DNA from: JALORV01 sp963702595 | GTDB lineage: Bacteria > Pseudomonadota > Gammaproteobacteria > Burkholderiales > Burkholderiaceae_F | DNA: 64,000 nt | Direction of reading: 5' to 3' | NCBI GenBank assembly: GCA_963702595.1 | Contig: CAVPDC010000004.1 | Span: 1 to 64,000, forward strand | Shown here: one piece after another, positions 24,693 to 33,991 of the stretch | Numbering within the stretch: position 1 is the first letter of the stretch | Layout: every line of letters begins with the position of its first letter | Made by a program: the position numbers and the translations under genes | The notes under the pieces: generated by a model | Databases searched by the model: none | What the model was told of the DNA's origin: nothing | What the model saw: the letters and a program-made list of their open reading frames with translations, nothing else

Positions 24693-26093
24693 ATGGCACG
24701 AATCGAGAAGGACTTCCTGGGTCAGAAGGAGCTCCCGGACAACGCGTACTACGGCGTGCAAACGCTGCGCGGCAAGGAAAACTTCCACATCACCGGCATC
24801 CCGATGGCGACGGAGCCCTACTTCGTCAAGGCATTCGGGTACGTGAAGAAGGCCGCCGCGCTGGCGAACCGCGACCTCGGCGTGCTGGATGCCAAGGTCG
24901 CGAACGCCATCGCCGCGGCGTGCGACCGGCTGATCGCCGGCGAGCTGCGCGACCAGTTCGTGACCGACTTCATCCAGGGCGGTGCGGGCACCTCGACCAA
25001 CATGAATGCCAACGAGGTGATCGCCAATGTGGCCCTCGAAGCCCTCGGCCACAAAAAGGGCGAGTACCAGTACGTCAACCCGAACGACCATGTGAACTTC
25101 GGGCAGTCGACCAACGACGTCTATCCGACGGCGTTCCGGCTGGCGCTAATCCTGCGACTCGGCAAGTACATGGAGGCGCTGACAAAGCTGCAGGAAGCGT
25201 TTTTCGCCAAGGGCAAGGAGTTCGACAAGGTCCTGAAGATGGGCCGCACCCACCTGCAGGATGCCGTGCCGATGTCGCTCGGCCAGGAGTTCCACGGCTG
25301 GGGCACGACGATCGGCGAGGAAGTGCAGCGCATCGCCGAAGTGCGGCAGTTCCTGCACGAGATCAATCTCGGCGCCACCGCGATCGGCACCACGGTAACC
25401 GCGGCTCCCGGCTACCCGGAACTGGCGACCAAATACCTCTCGGAGCTCACCGGTTTCAAGTTCATCCTGGCGGGCGACCTGATCGAGGCCACCTCGGATA
25501 CCGGAGCGTACGTGCTGCTGTCGGGCGTGCTGAAGCGCACATCGTCGAAGCTCACGAAGATCTGCAACGACATCCGCATGCTGGCCTCGGGCCCGCGCTG
25601 CGGTTTCAACGAGATTCACCTGCCGCAGATGCAGCCCGGCTCGTCGATCATGCCGGGCAAGGTCAACCCGGTGATCCCGGAAGTGGTCAATCAGACCGGA
25701 TTCCTGGTTATAGGCCTCGACCTGACCGTAACGCTGGCGGCCTCCGCGGGGCAGTTGCAGCTCAACGTCATGGAGCCGGTCATCACGTTCGCGCTCTTCA
25801 CGTCGATCTCGACGATGGAAAACGCCGTCAACAGTCTGCGTGTGAACTGCATCCAGGGGATCACCGCAAATGCGGAGCGCACCAAGGAAATGGTGTTGAA
25901 CTCGCTCGGCATCGTGACCGTGCTCAAGCCCTCGCTCGGCTACAAGCAGTGCGCCGACATCGCCAAGGAAGGCTACGAGACGGGCAAGTCGCTTCACGAC
26001 ATCGTTGTCAAGGAACGGAAGCTTCTCACCCAGGAGAAGTGGGACGAGGTCTTCTCGTTCGAGAACCTGATCAGCCCGAAGTTCGAGCAGTGA
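24693..26093 (+). CDS. aspA: Aspartate ammonia-lyase
   Basis: Converts aspartate to fumarate and ammonia, 466 residues. The superfamily signature GSSIMPGKVNP is at about residue 317, with the catalytic-region stretches GTSTNMNANEVIAN near 100 and GRTHLQDAVPMSLGQE near 186 that separate aspartases and fumarases from other lyases. The C-terminal SLGIVTVLKPSLGY is aspartase-like rather than fumarase-like. AAAGGAA precedes the start. Between frdB and a C4-dicarboxylate exchanger, it supplies fumarate as electron acceptor. Confidence 0.93.
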   Translation: MARIEKDFLGQKELPDNAYYGVQTLRGKENFHITGIPMATEPYFVKAFGYVKKAAALANRDLGVLDAKVANAIAAACDRLIAGELRDQFVTDFIQGGAGTSTNMNANEVIANVALEALGHKKGEYQYVNPNDHVNFGQSTNDVYPTAFRLALILRLGKYMEALTKLQEAFFAKGKEFDKVLKMGRTHLQDAVPMSLGQEFHGWGTTIGEEVQRIAEVRQFLHEINLGATAIGTTVTAAPGYPELATKYLSELTGFKFILAGDLIEATSDTGAYVLLSGVLKRTSSKLTKICNDIRMLASGPRCGFNEIHLPQMQPGSSIMPGKVNPVIPEVVNQTGFLVIGLDLTVTLAASAGQLQLNVMEPVITFALFTSISTMENAVNSLRVNCIQGITANAERTKEMVLNSLGIVTVLKPSLGYKQCADIAKEGYETGKSLHDIVVKERKLLTQEKWDEVFSFENLISPKFEQ

Positions 26094-26133
26094 TTACCGA
26101 TCCGGCGGACAGGGTCCGCCGGGGAGAACACTC

Positions 26134-27459
26134 ATGACACTTTCTATCGTTCTGCAGTTCGTGGTCGTACTGGCCGCGATCTGGATGGGTTCGCGCTTCA
26201 GCGGCGTCGGCCTCGGCTTGTGGGGTGCGGTCGGGCTTCTGATCCTGGTGGTGGCCTTCGGGGTCAACCCGACCTCACCGCCGATCGACGTGATGCTGAT
26301 CATCCTGGCGGTCATCATGGCCGCCTCGGTGATGGATGCGGCGGGCGGGATTGACTTCCTGGTTCGCATCGCCGAACGCATCATCCGCGCGAATCCCAAG
26401 TACGTGACCATCGTCGCTCCGCTGACGACCTGGAGCTTCACCTTCGTCGCCGGCACCGGCCACATCGTCTATCCGCTGCTGCCGGTCATCTACGAGACGG
26501 CGCACCAGAGCGGCATCCGGCCCGAGCGGCCGATGGCGGTCGCGACCATCGCCTCGCAGCAGGCGATCACGGCGAGTCCCGTCGCCGCGGCGACCGCCGC
26601 AATGATCGGGCTCTTCTCCGAAAAGGGCCTGACGGACTGGGGCCTGCCGCAGATCATGATGGTGTGCGTTCCCGCGACGCTGACCGGCGTGGTCGTGGCG
26701 GCGATCGTCTCGATGTTCATCGGCAAGGACCTCAAGGACGACCCGGAGTACCAGGCGCGCCTGAAGGCCGGCAAGATTCCCGTGCCCGTCGCCGCCGCCG
26801 ATCGCCCTCCGCTGAAGGCGTCGGCCAAACTGTCGGCGTTCCTGTTCCTGGCGGGTGTCGCGATCGTCGTGCTGTTCGGTTTCTTCCCCGGGCTGCGCAC
26901 GCTGCCGGGAGCCAAGGCGGCGCTCGGCATGCCGATCGTCATCGAGATCGTGATGATGGCCGTCGCCGCGATCATGCTGTTCTTCACCAAAGTCGACGTC
27001 GACGAAATCCCGAAGACCGCGACGCTGCGCGCCGGCGTGGTGGCAGTGATCGGCATCTTCGGCCTGGCGTGGCTGGGCGACAGCTTCATCGCGGCCCATA
27101 AGGACGTCATCGTGCCAGCCATCGGCGACTGGGCCAAGGCCGCGCCATGGACCTTCGCGTTCGGGCTGTTCTTCGCTTCGGTACTGCTCTACAGCCAGGC
27201 GGCGACGACCCGCGCGCTGATGCCGCTCGGCATGGCGCTGGGCATCCCGCCGCAGTTCCTGATCGCGATGTTCCCGTCCGTCAACGGCTACTTCTTCATC
27301 CCGACCTACGGTTCGCTGATCGCGGCGATCAACTTTGACCTTTCGGGCACCACGAAGATCGGCAAGTACGTTCTGAACCACTCGTTCATGATTCCGGGCA
27401 TCGTCGCGACCGCGACGGCGGTGATCACAGGCCTGTTCCTGGCGAAAGTGATGTTCTGA
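26134..27459 (+). CDS. Anaerobic C4-dicarboxylate transporter, DcuA/DcuB family
   Basis: Inner-membrane exchanger for fumarate, malate or aspartate against succinate, 441 residues, normal length for DcuA/B (about 433-446), with about ten hydrophobic segments. Typical stretches are FVAGTGHIVYPLLPVIYETA near residue 108 and RPERPMAVATIASQQAITAS near 130. It lies 40 bases after aspA, an order also seen with E. coli aspA-dcuA. It cannot be assigned to A or B from sequence reading alone. Confidence 0.92.
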   Translation: MTLSIVLQFVVVLAAIWMGSRFSGVGLGLWGAVGLLILVVAFGVNPTSPPIDVMLIILAVIMAASVMDAAGGIDFLVRIAERIIRANPKYVTIVAPLTTWSFTFVAGTGHIVYPLLPVIYETAHQSGIRPERPMAVATIASQQAITASPVAAATAAMIGLFSEKGLTDWGLPQIMMVCVPATLTGVVVAAIVSMFIGKDLKDDPEYQARLKAGKIPVPVAAADRPPLKASAKLSAFLFLAGVAIVVLFGFFPGLRTLPGAKAALGMPIVIEIVMMAVAAIMLFFTKVDVDEIPKTATLRAGVVAVIGIFGLAWLGDSFIAAHKDVIVPAIGDWAKAAPWTFAFGLFFASVLLYSQAATTRALMPLGMALGIPPQFLIAMFPSVNGYFFIPTYGSLIAAINFDLSGTTKIGKYVLNHSFMIPGIVATATAVITGLFLAKVMF

Positions 27460-28772
27460 TGAAACCGGCGAGCGGGACCGCGCACGGGGCGGTACCCAAG
27501 GGCTCCCGACTCGCCACCTGGATCCTCGTGGCGGCCGTCGCCGGCGTCCTTGCCGGTTGGGCCGCCCACGAGATCGCTCCCGATGCAGCCACGGCGGCGT
27601 CCGTCGCCGGCTACTTCTCGATCCTGTCGGACGTCTTCCTGCGGCTGATCAAGATGATCATCGCGCCGCTGGTATTCGCCACCGTCGTGGCGGGCATCAC
27701 CGGCATGGGCGACGCCAAGGCGGTTGGCCGCATCGGTGGCAAGGCGCTGGGGTGGTTCATCACGGCGTCGCTGGCGTCCCTGCTGATTGGCATGTTCTTC
27801 GCGAACCTGTTCCACCCGGGCCTGGACCTCGGGCTGCCCCTGCCCGAGAAGGACATGGCGACCAACCTGAAGACCGGCGGACTCGGCCTGCGCGAGTTCA
27901 TCGCCCACGTGTTCCCGGCGAGCTTCTTCCAGGCGATGGCGACCAACGAGATCCTGCAGATCCTGGTGTTCTCGTGCTTCTTCGGCTTCGCGATCGCGTC
28001 GCTGAAGACCGAGCAGGCAAAGACCGTGACCTCCTTCATCAGCGACCTGGTGCCGGTCATGCTGAAGGTCACCGACTTCGTGATGTGGTTCGCTCCGGCC
28101 GGCGTGTTCGGCGCGGTGGCCGCCGCAATCACTGTGCAGGGGCTCGGGATCCTCGTGACCTACGGCAAGTTCATCGGCTCGTTCTACGTGGCGCTGCTCG
28201 TGCTCTGGGCCGTTCTGATTGGCGCCGGGTTCGTGTTTCTTGGGCCGCGCGTGTTCCATCTGATGGGGCTGGTCAAGGAGCCGTTGCTCGTGGCCTTCAC
28301 GACGGCGAGCAGCGAGGCCGCCTATCCGAAGCTGATGGAGAAACTGCACCGCTTCGGTGTCAACGACCGGGTGACCTCCTTCGTGCTGCCGCTCGGCTAT
28401 TCGTTCAACCTCGACGGCTCAATGGTCTACCAGTCGTTCGCGGCGCTGTTCATCGCGCAGGCCTATGGCATCGACATGAGCTTTGGCCAGCAACTGACGC
28501 TGCTGCTGGTGATGATGGTCAGCAGCAAAGGGGTGGCGGGCGTCCCGCGCGCATCGCTCGTGGTGGTGGCGGCGGTGCTGCCGACCTTCGGGCTGCCCGA
28601 GGCCGGACTGCTGCTGATCATGGGGATCGACCAGTTCCTCGACATGGGCCGCACCGCGACAAATGTCATCGGCAACAGTATCGCCACCTCGGTCGTCGCC
28701 AAGTGGGAAGGCCAGCTCGGCGAGCCGGTTGCGGACCGCGACGGCCGCACTGCCGGGGTCGCCGCGGCCTGA
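27459..28772 (+). CDS. Dicarboxylate/amino acid:cation symporter (DAACS family)
   Basis: Inner-membrane symporter, 437 residues, GltP/DctA-type. Family marks are FLRLIKMIIAPLVFATVVAG near residue 60, the serine-rich hairpin FTTASSEAAYPKLMEKL near 285, and PLGYSFNLDGSMVY near 310. It starts one base into the dcu stop codon (TGATG), so it is translationally coupled. Candidate substrates are aspartate, glutamate, malate, fumarate and succinate. Having both an exchanger and a symporter in one operon suggests net uptake of C4 acids when exchange is not possible. Confidence 0.92.
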   Translation: MKPASGTAHGAVPKGSRLATWILVAAVAGVLAGWAAHEIAPDAATAASVAGYFSILSDVFLRLIKMIIAPLVFATVVAGITGMGDAKAVGRIGGKALGWFITASLASLLIGMFFANLFHPGLDLGLPLPEKDMATNLKTGGLGLREFIAHVFPASFFQAMATNEILQILVFSCFFGFAIASLKTEQAKTVTSFISDLVPVMLKVTDFVMWFAPAGVFGAVAAAITVQGLGILVTYGKFIGSFYVALLVLWAVLIGAGFVFLGPRVFHLMGLVKEPLLVAFTTASSEAAYPKLMEKLHRFGVNDRVTSFVLPLGYSFNLDGSMVYQSFAALFIAQAYGIDMSFGQQLTLLLVMMVSSKGVAGVPRASLVVVAAVLPTFGLPEAGLLLIMGIDQFLDMGRTATNVIGNSIATSVVAKWEGQLGEPVADRDGRTAGVAAA

Positions 28773-28798
28773 TCCGAACAGCACCCGCCGAGAGACCC

Positions 28799-29746
28799 AT
28801 GCAACCGGCGACCAGGTCAGCGGCGGCGGCTTCAGGCCGCGCCTTGGTGTGCGGCCTCATCGTGCTCGCAACGCTGCTGGGGGTCGAGGACTCCAGCGCT
28901 CAGGTTGACGAGCCTCCGGCCAGGACGCTGACCGGAGTGCTGAAGCGTATCAAGGCCTCGGGAGTCGTCCGCATTGGTTACCGGGCCCGGGCGGTCCCCT
29001 TCTCCTACGAATCCCGGGACGGCCACCCGCAGGGCTATTCGATCGACCTGTGCGAGGCAATTGTCGAGGACATCGCCCGCGAGATCGGCGTCGCGTCGCT
29101 GCAGACACAGTACCGGCGCGTGACACCGGCCGACCGGATCGACCAGGTCGCCGACGGGCGGATCGATCTCGAATGCGGCGCCAGCACGAATAACGCCGAG
29201 CGACGGACGCGTGTCGCCTTTTCGCCGCTGACCTTTGTCTCGGGCACGCGGCTGCTGGTCCGGCGCGGGGGACCGGTGCATTCGCTGCGCGATCTTGCAG
29301 GCCGCCGGGTCGTCGTTGCGCGCGGCACGACCAACGCCGACGTGATGCGACAGCTCGCCGCGAGAGCCGCTTCCGCCTTCAGCGTCCTCGAAGTCGAGGA
29401 TCATGCGACGGCACTTGCATGGCTCGCCGACGGCCGCGCCGAGGCGCTGGCAGCAGACGACATCCTGATGATCGCCTACCTGGCCGAAAATGGTCTGCAG
29501 CGCCAGTACACCGTCGTCGGGGAACTGCTCTCCTACGAGCCCTACGGGATCATGTTCGCGCGGGACGATGCGCCGCTGGCCGAAGTCGTGGATGCGACCT
29601 TTCGCCGGCTCGCGGCAACGCGCGAGATCCGCTGGATCTACGACAGGTGGTTCATGCGCCGCACGCCGTCAGGCGTGCGACTCGGGGTGCCGATGAGCAT
29701 CCAGCTGGAGCGCTCGTTCCAGGTGTTGGGGCTGCCGCCCGACTAA
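28799..29746 (+). CDS. Periplasmic amino-acid-binding protein (SBP family 3)
   Basis: 315 residues with an N-terminal signal peptide (hydrophobic segment, cleavage near SSAQV). The body follows the polar-amino-acid binding fold: KRIKASGVVRIGYRARAVPFSYE near residue 48, GYSIDLCEAIVEDIA, and RIDLECGASTNNAERRTRVAFS near 122, which resembles glutamate/aspartate-binding GltI. No ABC permease or ATPase genes follow in the window, so it either serves a distant transporter or acts as a sensor. It lies 26 bases after the symporter and is last in the rightward operon. Confidence 0.85.
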   Translation: MQPATRSAAAASGRALVCGLIVLATLLGVEDSSAQVDEPPARTLTGVLKRIKASGVVRIGYRARAVPFSYESRDGHPQGYSIDLCEAIVEDIAREIGVASLQTQYRRVTPADRIDQVADGRIDLECGASTNNAERRTRVAFSPLTFVSGTRLLVRRGGPVHSLRDLAGRRVVVARGTTNADVMRQLAARAASAFSVLEVEDHATALAWLADGRAEALAADDILMIAYLAENGLQRQYTVVGELLSYEPYGIMFARDDAPLAEVVDATFRRLAATREIRWIYDRWFMRRTPSGVRLGVPMSIQLERSFQVLGLPPD

Positions 29747-29796
29747 CACTCCCGCAGAAACCGGCACCATCTTCCCGGACTTTCGTGTCGTAGACT

Positions 29797-29816
29797 CGTG
29801 GCGGGGACGTGCCACG
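29797..29816. terminator. Possible bidirectional terminator hairpin
   Basis: CGTGGC-GGGGACGT-GCCACG, a 6-bp perfect stem with an 8-base loop, in the 177-base gap between the convergent ends of the binding-protein gene and the SYLF gene. No T-run follows on either strand, so termination is only suggested by position. Confidence 0.3.
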
Positions 29817-29923
29817 ATTGCCAGCTGACGATCAGGCGACAAAAGTCGCTTGGGTCGCAAGCCGGAAACGCCGCTCCGGCAGCTTCCGGGCACGCGGTGG
29901 CCGCCCGCCCGGGTCAATAACAG

Positions 29924-30499
29924 TCACTTCGGATTGATCTTGGTGATCTTGTTGCCCTGCAGGCCAAGGCCGCCCATCAGGCCCTGCTGGCTGAAGATAA
30001 AAGCGTAGATGTCGTCCTTCATCGTCGTCGTCGTCGTCACCTTGGCCTTGCCCTCGTCCATCACAACGATGCTCGGGCCAGCACCGACTTCGAAGCCGGA
30101 GGCGGTATCGAGCGCCTTCAACGCACCATCGGTCATGAAGAACATCGCATAGCCGTACTGCTGCGCGCCGGCCTGCAGTCCGCTCGAAATGCCGGACGTG
30201 TTGTAGTAGCCCACCACCTTACCGCCCTTGATCAGTGCGCCGTCGCCGTACTGGCCACCGATGCCCAGTCCGGCTTTCGTGATTTTCGGAAATACGAGAA
30301 CTGCCTGCGCCTTGGCGCCGATTGTCTTGGCGGCCGGAACCTTGGCGTACAGGCTCTGCAGCGCCCTGTTGGCGTCCCGGCTGATTTCGGCGGCCGACGC
30401 CGCCATCGCTGGCGTAGCGTGGATAAGAATAAGGACCGTGGCAGCCGCGAGCGCCGCCATCCGACGCGCTGCTACCCGATTCAACATCATGGAACTCAT
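29924..30499 (-). CDS. SYLF (Ysc84) domain exported protein
   Basis: 191 residues with a signal peptide (MSSMMLNRVAARRMAALAAA then a hydrophobic stretch ending AMAAS). The mature part is the SYLF lipid-binding domain: AVLVFPKITKAGLGIGGQYG near residue 66, GYYNTSGISSGLQAGAQQYG near 97, and a C-terminal AFIFSQQGLMGGLGLQGNKI. In bacteria such proteins are secreted and of unclear function. GGAGG lies about 8 bases before the start. It stands alone, convergent with the operon to its left. Confidence 0.9.
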   Translation of the reverse strand: MSSMMLNRVAARRMAALAAATVLILIHATPAMAASAAEISRDANRALQSLYAKVPAAKTIGAKAQAVLVFPKITKAGLGIGGQYGDGALIKGGKVVGYYNTSGISSGLQAGAQQYGYAMFFMTDGALKALDTASGFEVGAGPSIVVMDEGKAKVTTTTTMKDDIYAFIFSQQGLMGGLGLQGNKITKINPK

Positions 30500-31006
30500 C
30501 GAGGAACCTCCGGCTCGTTGGCTTGGGGAGTCGACCCGCCGACCGGCGCATCGCTCGCGTCATTGTCCCCCCAGCGGGCGATACTGCAAGGCTGAAGGAC
30601 GAAGACGCCTCCGGAAACGATGGAGCTATGAAACCCGGACGCCGTCAGCCGCGGCAAACAAGTGGCCGCCCGGCGACTCCTCGACGATTCGTCGCACAGC
30701 CCAGCTCACTGGTCCAGGATCAATTACGGTCAGTCTGGAATGCAGCGCCGAGCGCTCCACGAGCATCAGCAAACCAACCGGGAAGACCGGTAGCGTGCAC
30801 GCGCGCGGGCGTTGCGCAAGTTGCCCTCTCTCCTCAGGATGGCGTGGGCCTGCCGCGATCAGTGCACGGTTCGTGGTCAGGTTAATCGCGCCTTCCTTGC
30901 CGCTCTGACCGACGTTCCAGTTCGTCCGGACCGTCGAATTCCTGTCTTCCGCAGACTCGCGCGGCTCGCAGTAGGCAGTGCCTCCTGCGCCACATGCTCG
31001 TACAGG
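30500..31006. other. Gene-poor stretch, nothing recognised
   Basis: About 500 bases between the SYLF gene start and the end of the patatin gene, both leftward. Open frames exist on both strands, but they are arginine/serine-rich, lack convincing ribosome sites and resemble no protein I know. It should contain the SYLF promoter near 30520-30600. No repeat or hairpin of note was seen. Confidence 0.5.
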
Positions 31007-33259
31007 CTATGGCAAGCCGAGCAGCAGGTAAAGACTCCAGCGACCACTGCCAGCGCCCACACCGAAGTAACCCGGTCCAAGGGCGGTGTCGGCGCCGAGG
31101 AACACCGAGCTTGACCATACCCTACCCGGCGAAGGAAGCCCGTCAACTCGATCGCTGATACGACCCACTTCGGCGGACGCGCCAATGTAAACGCCCGAGC
31201 CCAGCAGATCCGGTAACGGCAGCGCGCGGTTGTAGTACATAAGGCGGCCGAATGCGAATTGGCGCCCGGAAAATTCGTTAATCCGGTAGGCAGAAAGATG
31301 CAACGGGCCGCCGAGGGTAAATGACTCGTATGCCGGCATGTTGGAGCCAAGCGACGAACCGCCGCTCGCCGAGGCGTTCAGCGTATGCGGTCCCCAGCTC
31401 TTGACGGCACGTCCGACAGCCTCGACGCGGTTGTAGCTCACCTCGGATCCCAGCGATTTCATCGCGAAGTAGCCGGTTCCGACCAGGCCGTATCCCGCCC
31501 GCGGGAAATACGCGTTGTCGGTCTGATCGATGAACAGCGCCGTGCGTAGCCCCGCCGTCGTGTCCCGAACCGACGGCAGCAGCGGCGAGCCGGTGTCGAC
31601 GCGGCCATACACGCGTGACATCACGTAGCCAGCACGCAGCTGGCCCCAGGTGCCGAGCACCGCGCCTCCATCCACGCTGCCCTGCATTTCGCTGACGAGG
31701 TAATCGGCAACCTTGTCTTCGCCCACGAACACGCCGCGCGTCCGCTGTCCGATGTAGGCGTTCGGCGCGATGAACCATTTACCGGCCTCGTTCAGTGGTT
31801 GATAGAACGTTGTCGCGAGATGCGTGTCCTGGCCGATTTGGAGCTGAGTCGTCCATTCCGCTCCGAGATGATTGAGCCACGACTTGCGGTACTGCACCAG
31901 CGCATTGAACTGCGAATCGCCCGAGAAGTCACTTTGGAGGGCGAGGCCGAAGCGAAGGTAGTCCGGCCCCCATGACTTCTCGACCGGCTCGATGACGAGC
32001 GCGCGCGGACCGGTTTCGCCCCCGACAATGCGATAGCTGATGCTTTCGTAGTCGCGGGTGCCATAGATGCGCCGCAGATCGGCGCCGAGCTTTTGCTCGG
32101 TGAGCGGCTCGCCAGGCTTGCTTTCAATCAAGGCTTCAGCGACCGCGGGGTTGGTGCGTTTCAGCCCCTCGATACGAATCGAGTCGACGGTGCCGAGCGT
32201 CTTGGACTCGGCGACCTGATGGCTGCGCAGCGCGGCATATTCCTCCGGAGACACGCTGTAGCGGCTGAGCTTGCCGGACAACGCGCGGGTCGCGTCTTCC
32301 CCGATCTTGATCGCGTCCTTCGAGCGGTCGAAGCTCCCGGCGGAAATGTCGCCGAGATCGGGCGAGATCAGCACGTCGTTCGGGCCGAGGCTCTTGATCT
32401 GCTGGTCAACCGTCTGCTTGCCGAGAAAGTTGATGAGCTGCGCGGTGACACTGAGCGCGGAAGTGATCTCGTCGCGCCTGAGCGGCGGCGTCGAAATGTT
32501 GACGGCGATGATCACGTCGCCGCAGAGTTTGCGCGCCTCGTTGATCGGCAGGTTGTTGGCGATGCCGCCGTCGACGAGCAGTTTGCCGTCGATTTCCACC
32601 GGAGCGATGGCGCCCGGTACCGACATGCTGGCGCGCATCGCCTGCGCCAGACTGCCGTGATCCAGCACGACGGACTCGCCGGTCTCGATGTCGGTCGCCA
32701 TCGCGCGAAACGGAATCGGCAGCTGGTTGAAGTTCGAGGTGCCGAAGGCCGGTGTCGAAAGCTCACGGAAGAAGGTTTCGATCGACACGCCGGCGATGAT
32801 GCCTTTCGGCAATGCGAGACCGCCATCCTTCACGCCGAATTCGGGCCTGAACAGCGGGAAGTAGTCATCGACCTTGCGCCGGACCGCGATCTCTTTGCGT
32901 GGCGGTGCGTCGCGAAAGATGGTCTCCCAATCGGCCGCGATGACCAGTTTTTCCATGTCCTGGGGCGTGCGGCCCGCGGCAAAGGTCCCACCGACGATCG
33001 CGCCCATGCTCGTGCCGGTGACACAGCTGATCGGAATCCTCATTTCGTCCAGAACCTTCAGCACCCCGACGTGTGCAATGCCGCGCGCGCCGCCGCCGGA
33101 CAGCGCGAGCCCGATGCGCGGCGTGGCCGCTGGTGCCGAGACTGCCCTTTCGGGCGAGGCTGCGGGAACCCCAACGCCTCCCGTCTGCGCGCTGACCGCG
33201 GTCGCAGAGACAAAGGCAGCCATTGCAGCGGCTTTTTGCAGGCACGTGCGGATCGTCAT
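31007..33259 (-). CDS. Patatin-like phospholipase autotransporter, PlpD type (Vd)
   Basis: 750 residues. A signal peptide (1-24) is followed by a patatin domain with the oxyanion motif LALSGGGARGIAHVG near residue 52, nucleophile motif GTSMG near 82 and catalytic aspartate in LLVDGGIANNLP near 210. A single POTRA-like segment follows (VDSIRIEGLKRTNPAVAEALI near 360), and the last about 330 residues look like a beta-barrel ending in aromatic-rich strands. This is the type Vd secretion layout, so the phospholipase domain is predicted at the cell surface. It is monocistronic and flanked by gene-poor DNA on both sides. Confidence 0.9.
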   Translation of the reverse strand: MTIRTCLQKAAAMAAFVSATAVSAQTGGVGVPAASPERAVSAPAATPRIGLALSGGGARGIAHVGVLKVLDEMRIPISCVTGTSMGAIVGGTFAAGRTPQDMEKLVIAADWETIFRDAPPRKEIAVRRKVDDYFPLFRPEFGVKDGGLALPKGIIAGVSIETFFRELSTPAFGTSNFNQLPIPFRAMATDIETGESVVLDHGSLAQAMRASMSVPGAIAPVEIDGKLLVDGGIANNLPINEARKLCGDVIIAVNISTPPLRRDEITSALSVTAQLINFLGKQTVDQQIKSLGPNDVLISPDLGDISAGSFDRSKDAIKIGEDATRALSGKLSRYSVSPEEYAALRSHQVAESKTLGTVDSIRIEGLKRTNPAVAEALIESKPGEPLTEQKLGADLRRIYGTRDYESISYRIVGGETGPRALVIEPVEKSWGPDYLRFGLALQSDFSGDSQFNALVQYRKSWLNHLGAEWTTQLQIGQDTHLATTFYQPLNEAGKWFIAPNAYIGQRTRGVFVGEDKVADYLVSEMQGSVDGGAVLGTWGQLRAGYVMSRVYGRVDTGSPLLPSVRDTTAGLRTALFIDQTDNAYFPRAGYGLVGTGYFAMKSLGSEVSYNRVEAVGRAVKSWGPHTLNASASGGSSLGSNMPAYESFTLGGPLHLSAYRINEFSGRQFAFGRLMYYNRALPLPDLLGSGVYIGASAEVGRISDRVDGLPSPGRVWSSSVFLGADTALGPGYFGVGAGSGRWSLYLLLGLP

Positions 33260-33991
33260 CCGGGTCTCCGTCAGAGTAGGAAGCCTTCCGTCCGCCCCGA
33301 TATTGGCTTGCTCAGCGCCCTGGCGTTGTGTCTTTACGCAAACGGCCGTGGGTCGGCCAACCAGGTCCCGAACCTGATGCCGTCAGAGGAAATCCCGAAC
33401 TGACGTTAGCGGCGGCCCTCGGATGCCATTCTCGTCCCGCTCGCTCGAAGGGTCCGACGAAGGTTCGATGCAGGTTCGCGAAGCCCGCGAGCACTTCTTG
33501 CTCAAGCCCTTGCCTCAACTGCGACGCATGTCATCGCCTCGCGAAGCGTTGCCGCGTCGGTCACACCTCGCTTCATGGACAGGCAGAGCGCGCTTGTTGA
33601 CGACGGTCGTTCGCGACGATCTGCTGAGGGAGTCCAAGGCATTCGAACAAGGGACTGCGCGGAGGGCAAGTCCCGCCCTGAGGGCCGGCGTGATCATTGA
33701 TGCAGCGGATCTGAAGGGCACTGAATGTCCCCGGCACGGAACTCGATATCGCCGGCCAGGTCGCGAAGTCGGCGTGACGCTCGAGGGCGTGATCGATGTT
33801 CGTCACCTCGGGCGCCACGCTAACCAGCACGCGAGACGCGGGAAGGAAGTTGCACGGAATTGATCGAAGGCAGGCTGGCACGCGTTCAGCTGCCGAAAAT
33901 GCCAGAAGGCCCGTCAGCGGCCACAGTGACGGGCGGCGCTGATAGCCTGCGTACTCTGTCTTTGTGCGAACCCCCTCGGGCGAGGTAAATC
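33260..33991. other. Gene-poor stretch of about 730 bases
   Basis: Between the divergent starts of the patatin gene (leftward) and the peptidase E gene (rightward). Frames of 60-146 codons exist on both strands but none has a good ribosome site or a recognised family, and base composition is slightly less extreme than in the genes around it. It may hold a decayed gene. Promoters for both flanking genes must lie here. No clear inverted repeats were found by eye. Confidence 0.45.

Noticed and set aside
30228..30908. 226-codon + strand frame overlapping the SYLF gene and the following gap
   Set aside because: Half of it is antisense to the SYLF gene, and the rest is low-complexity Arg/Ser/Pro without support.
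33423..33863. 146-codon + strand frame in the gap before pepE
   Set aside because: No ribosome site, no recognised domain, and overlapping frames of similar length on the other strand.
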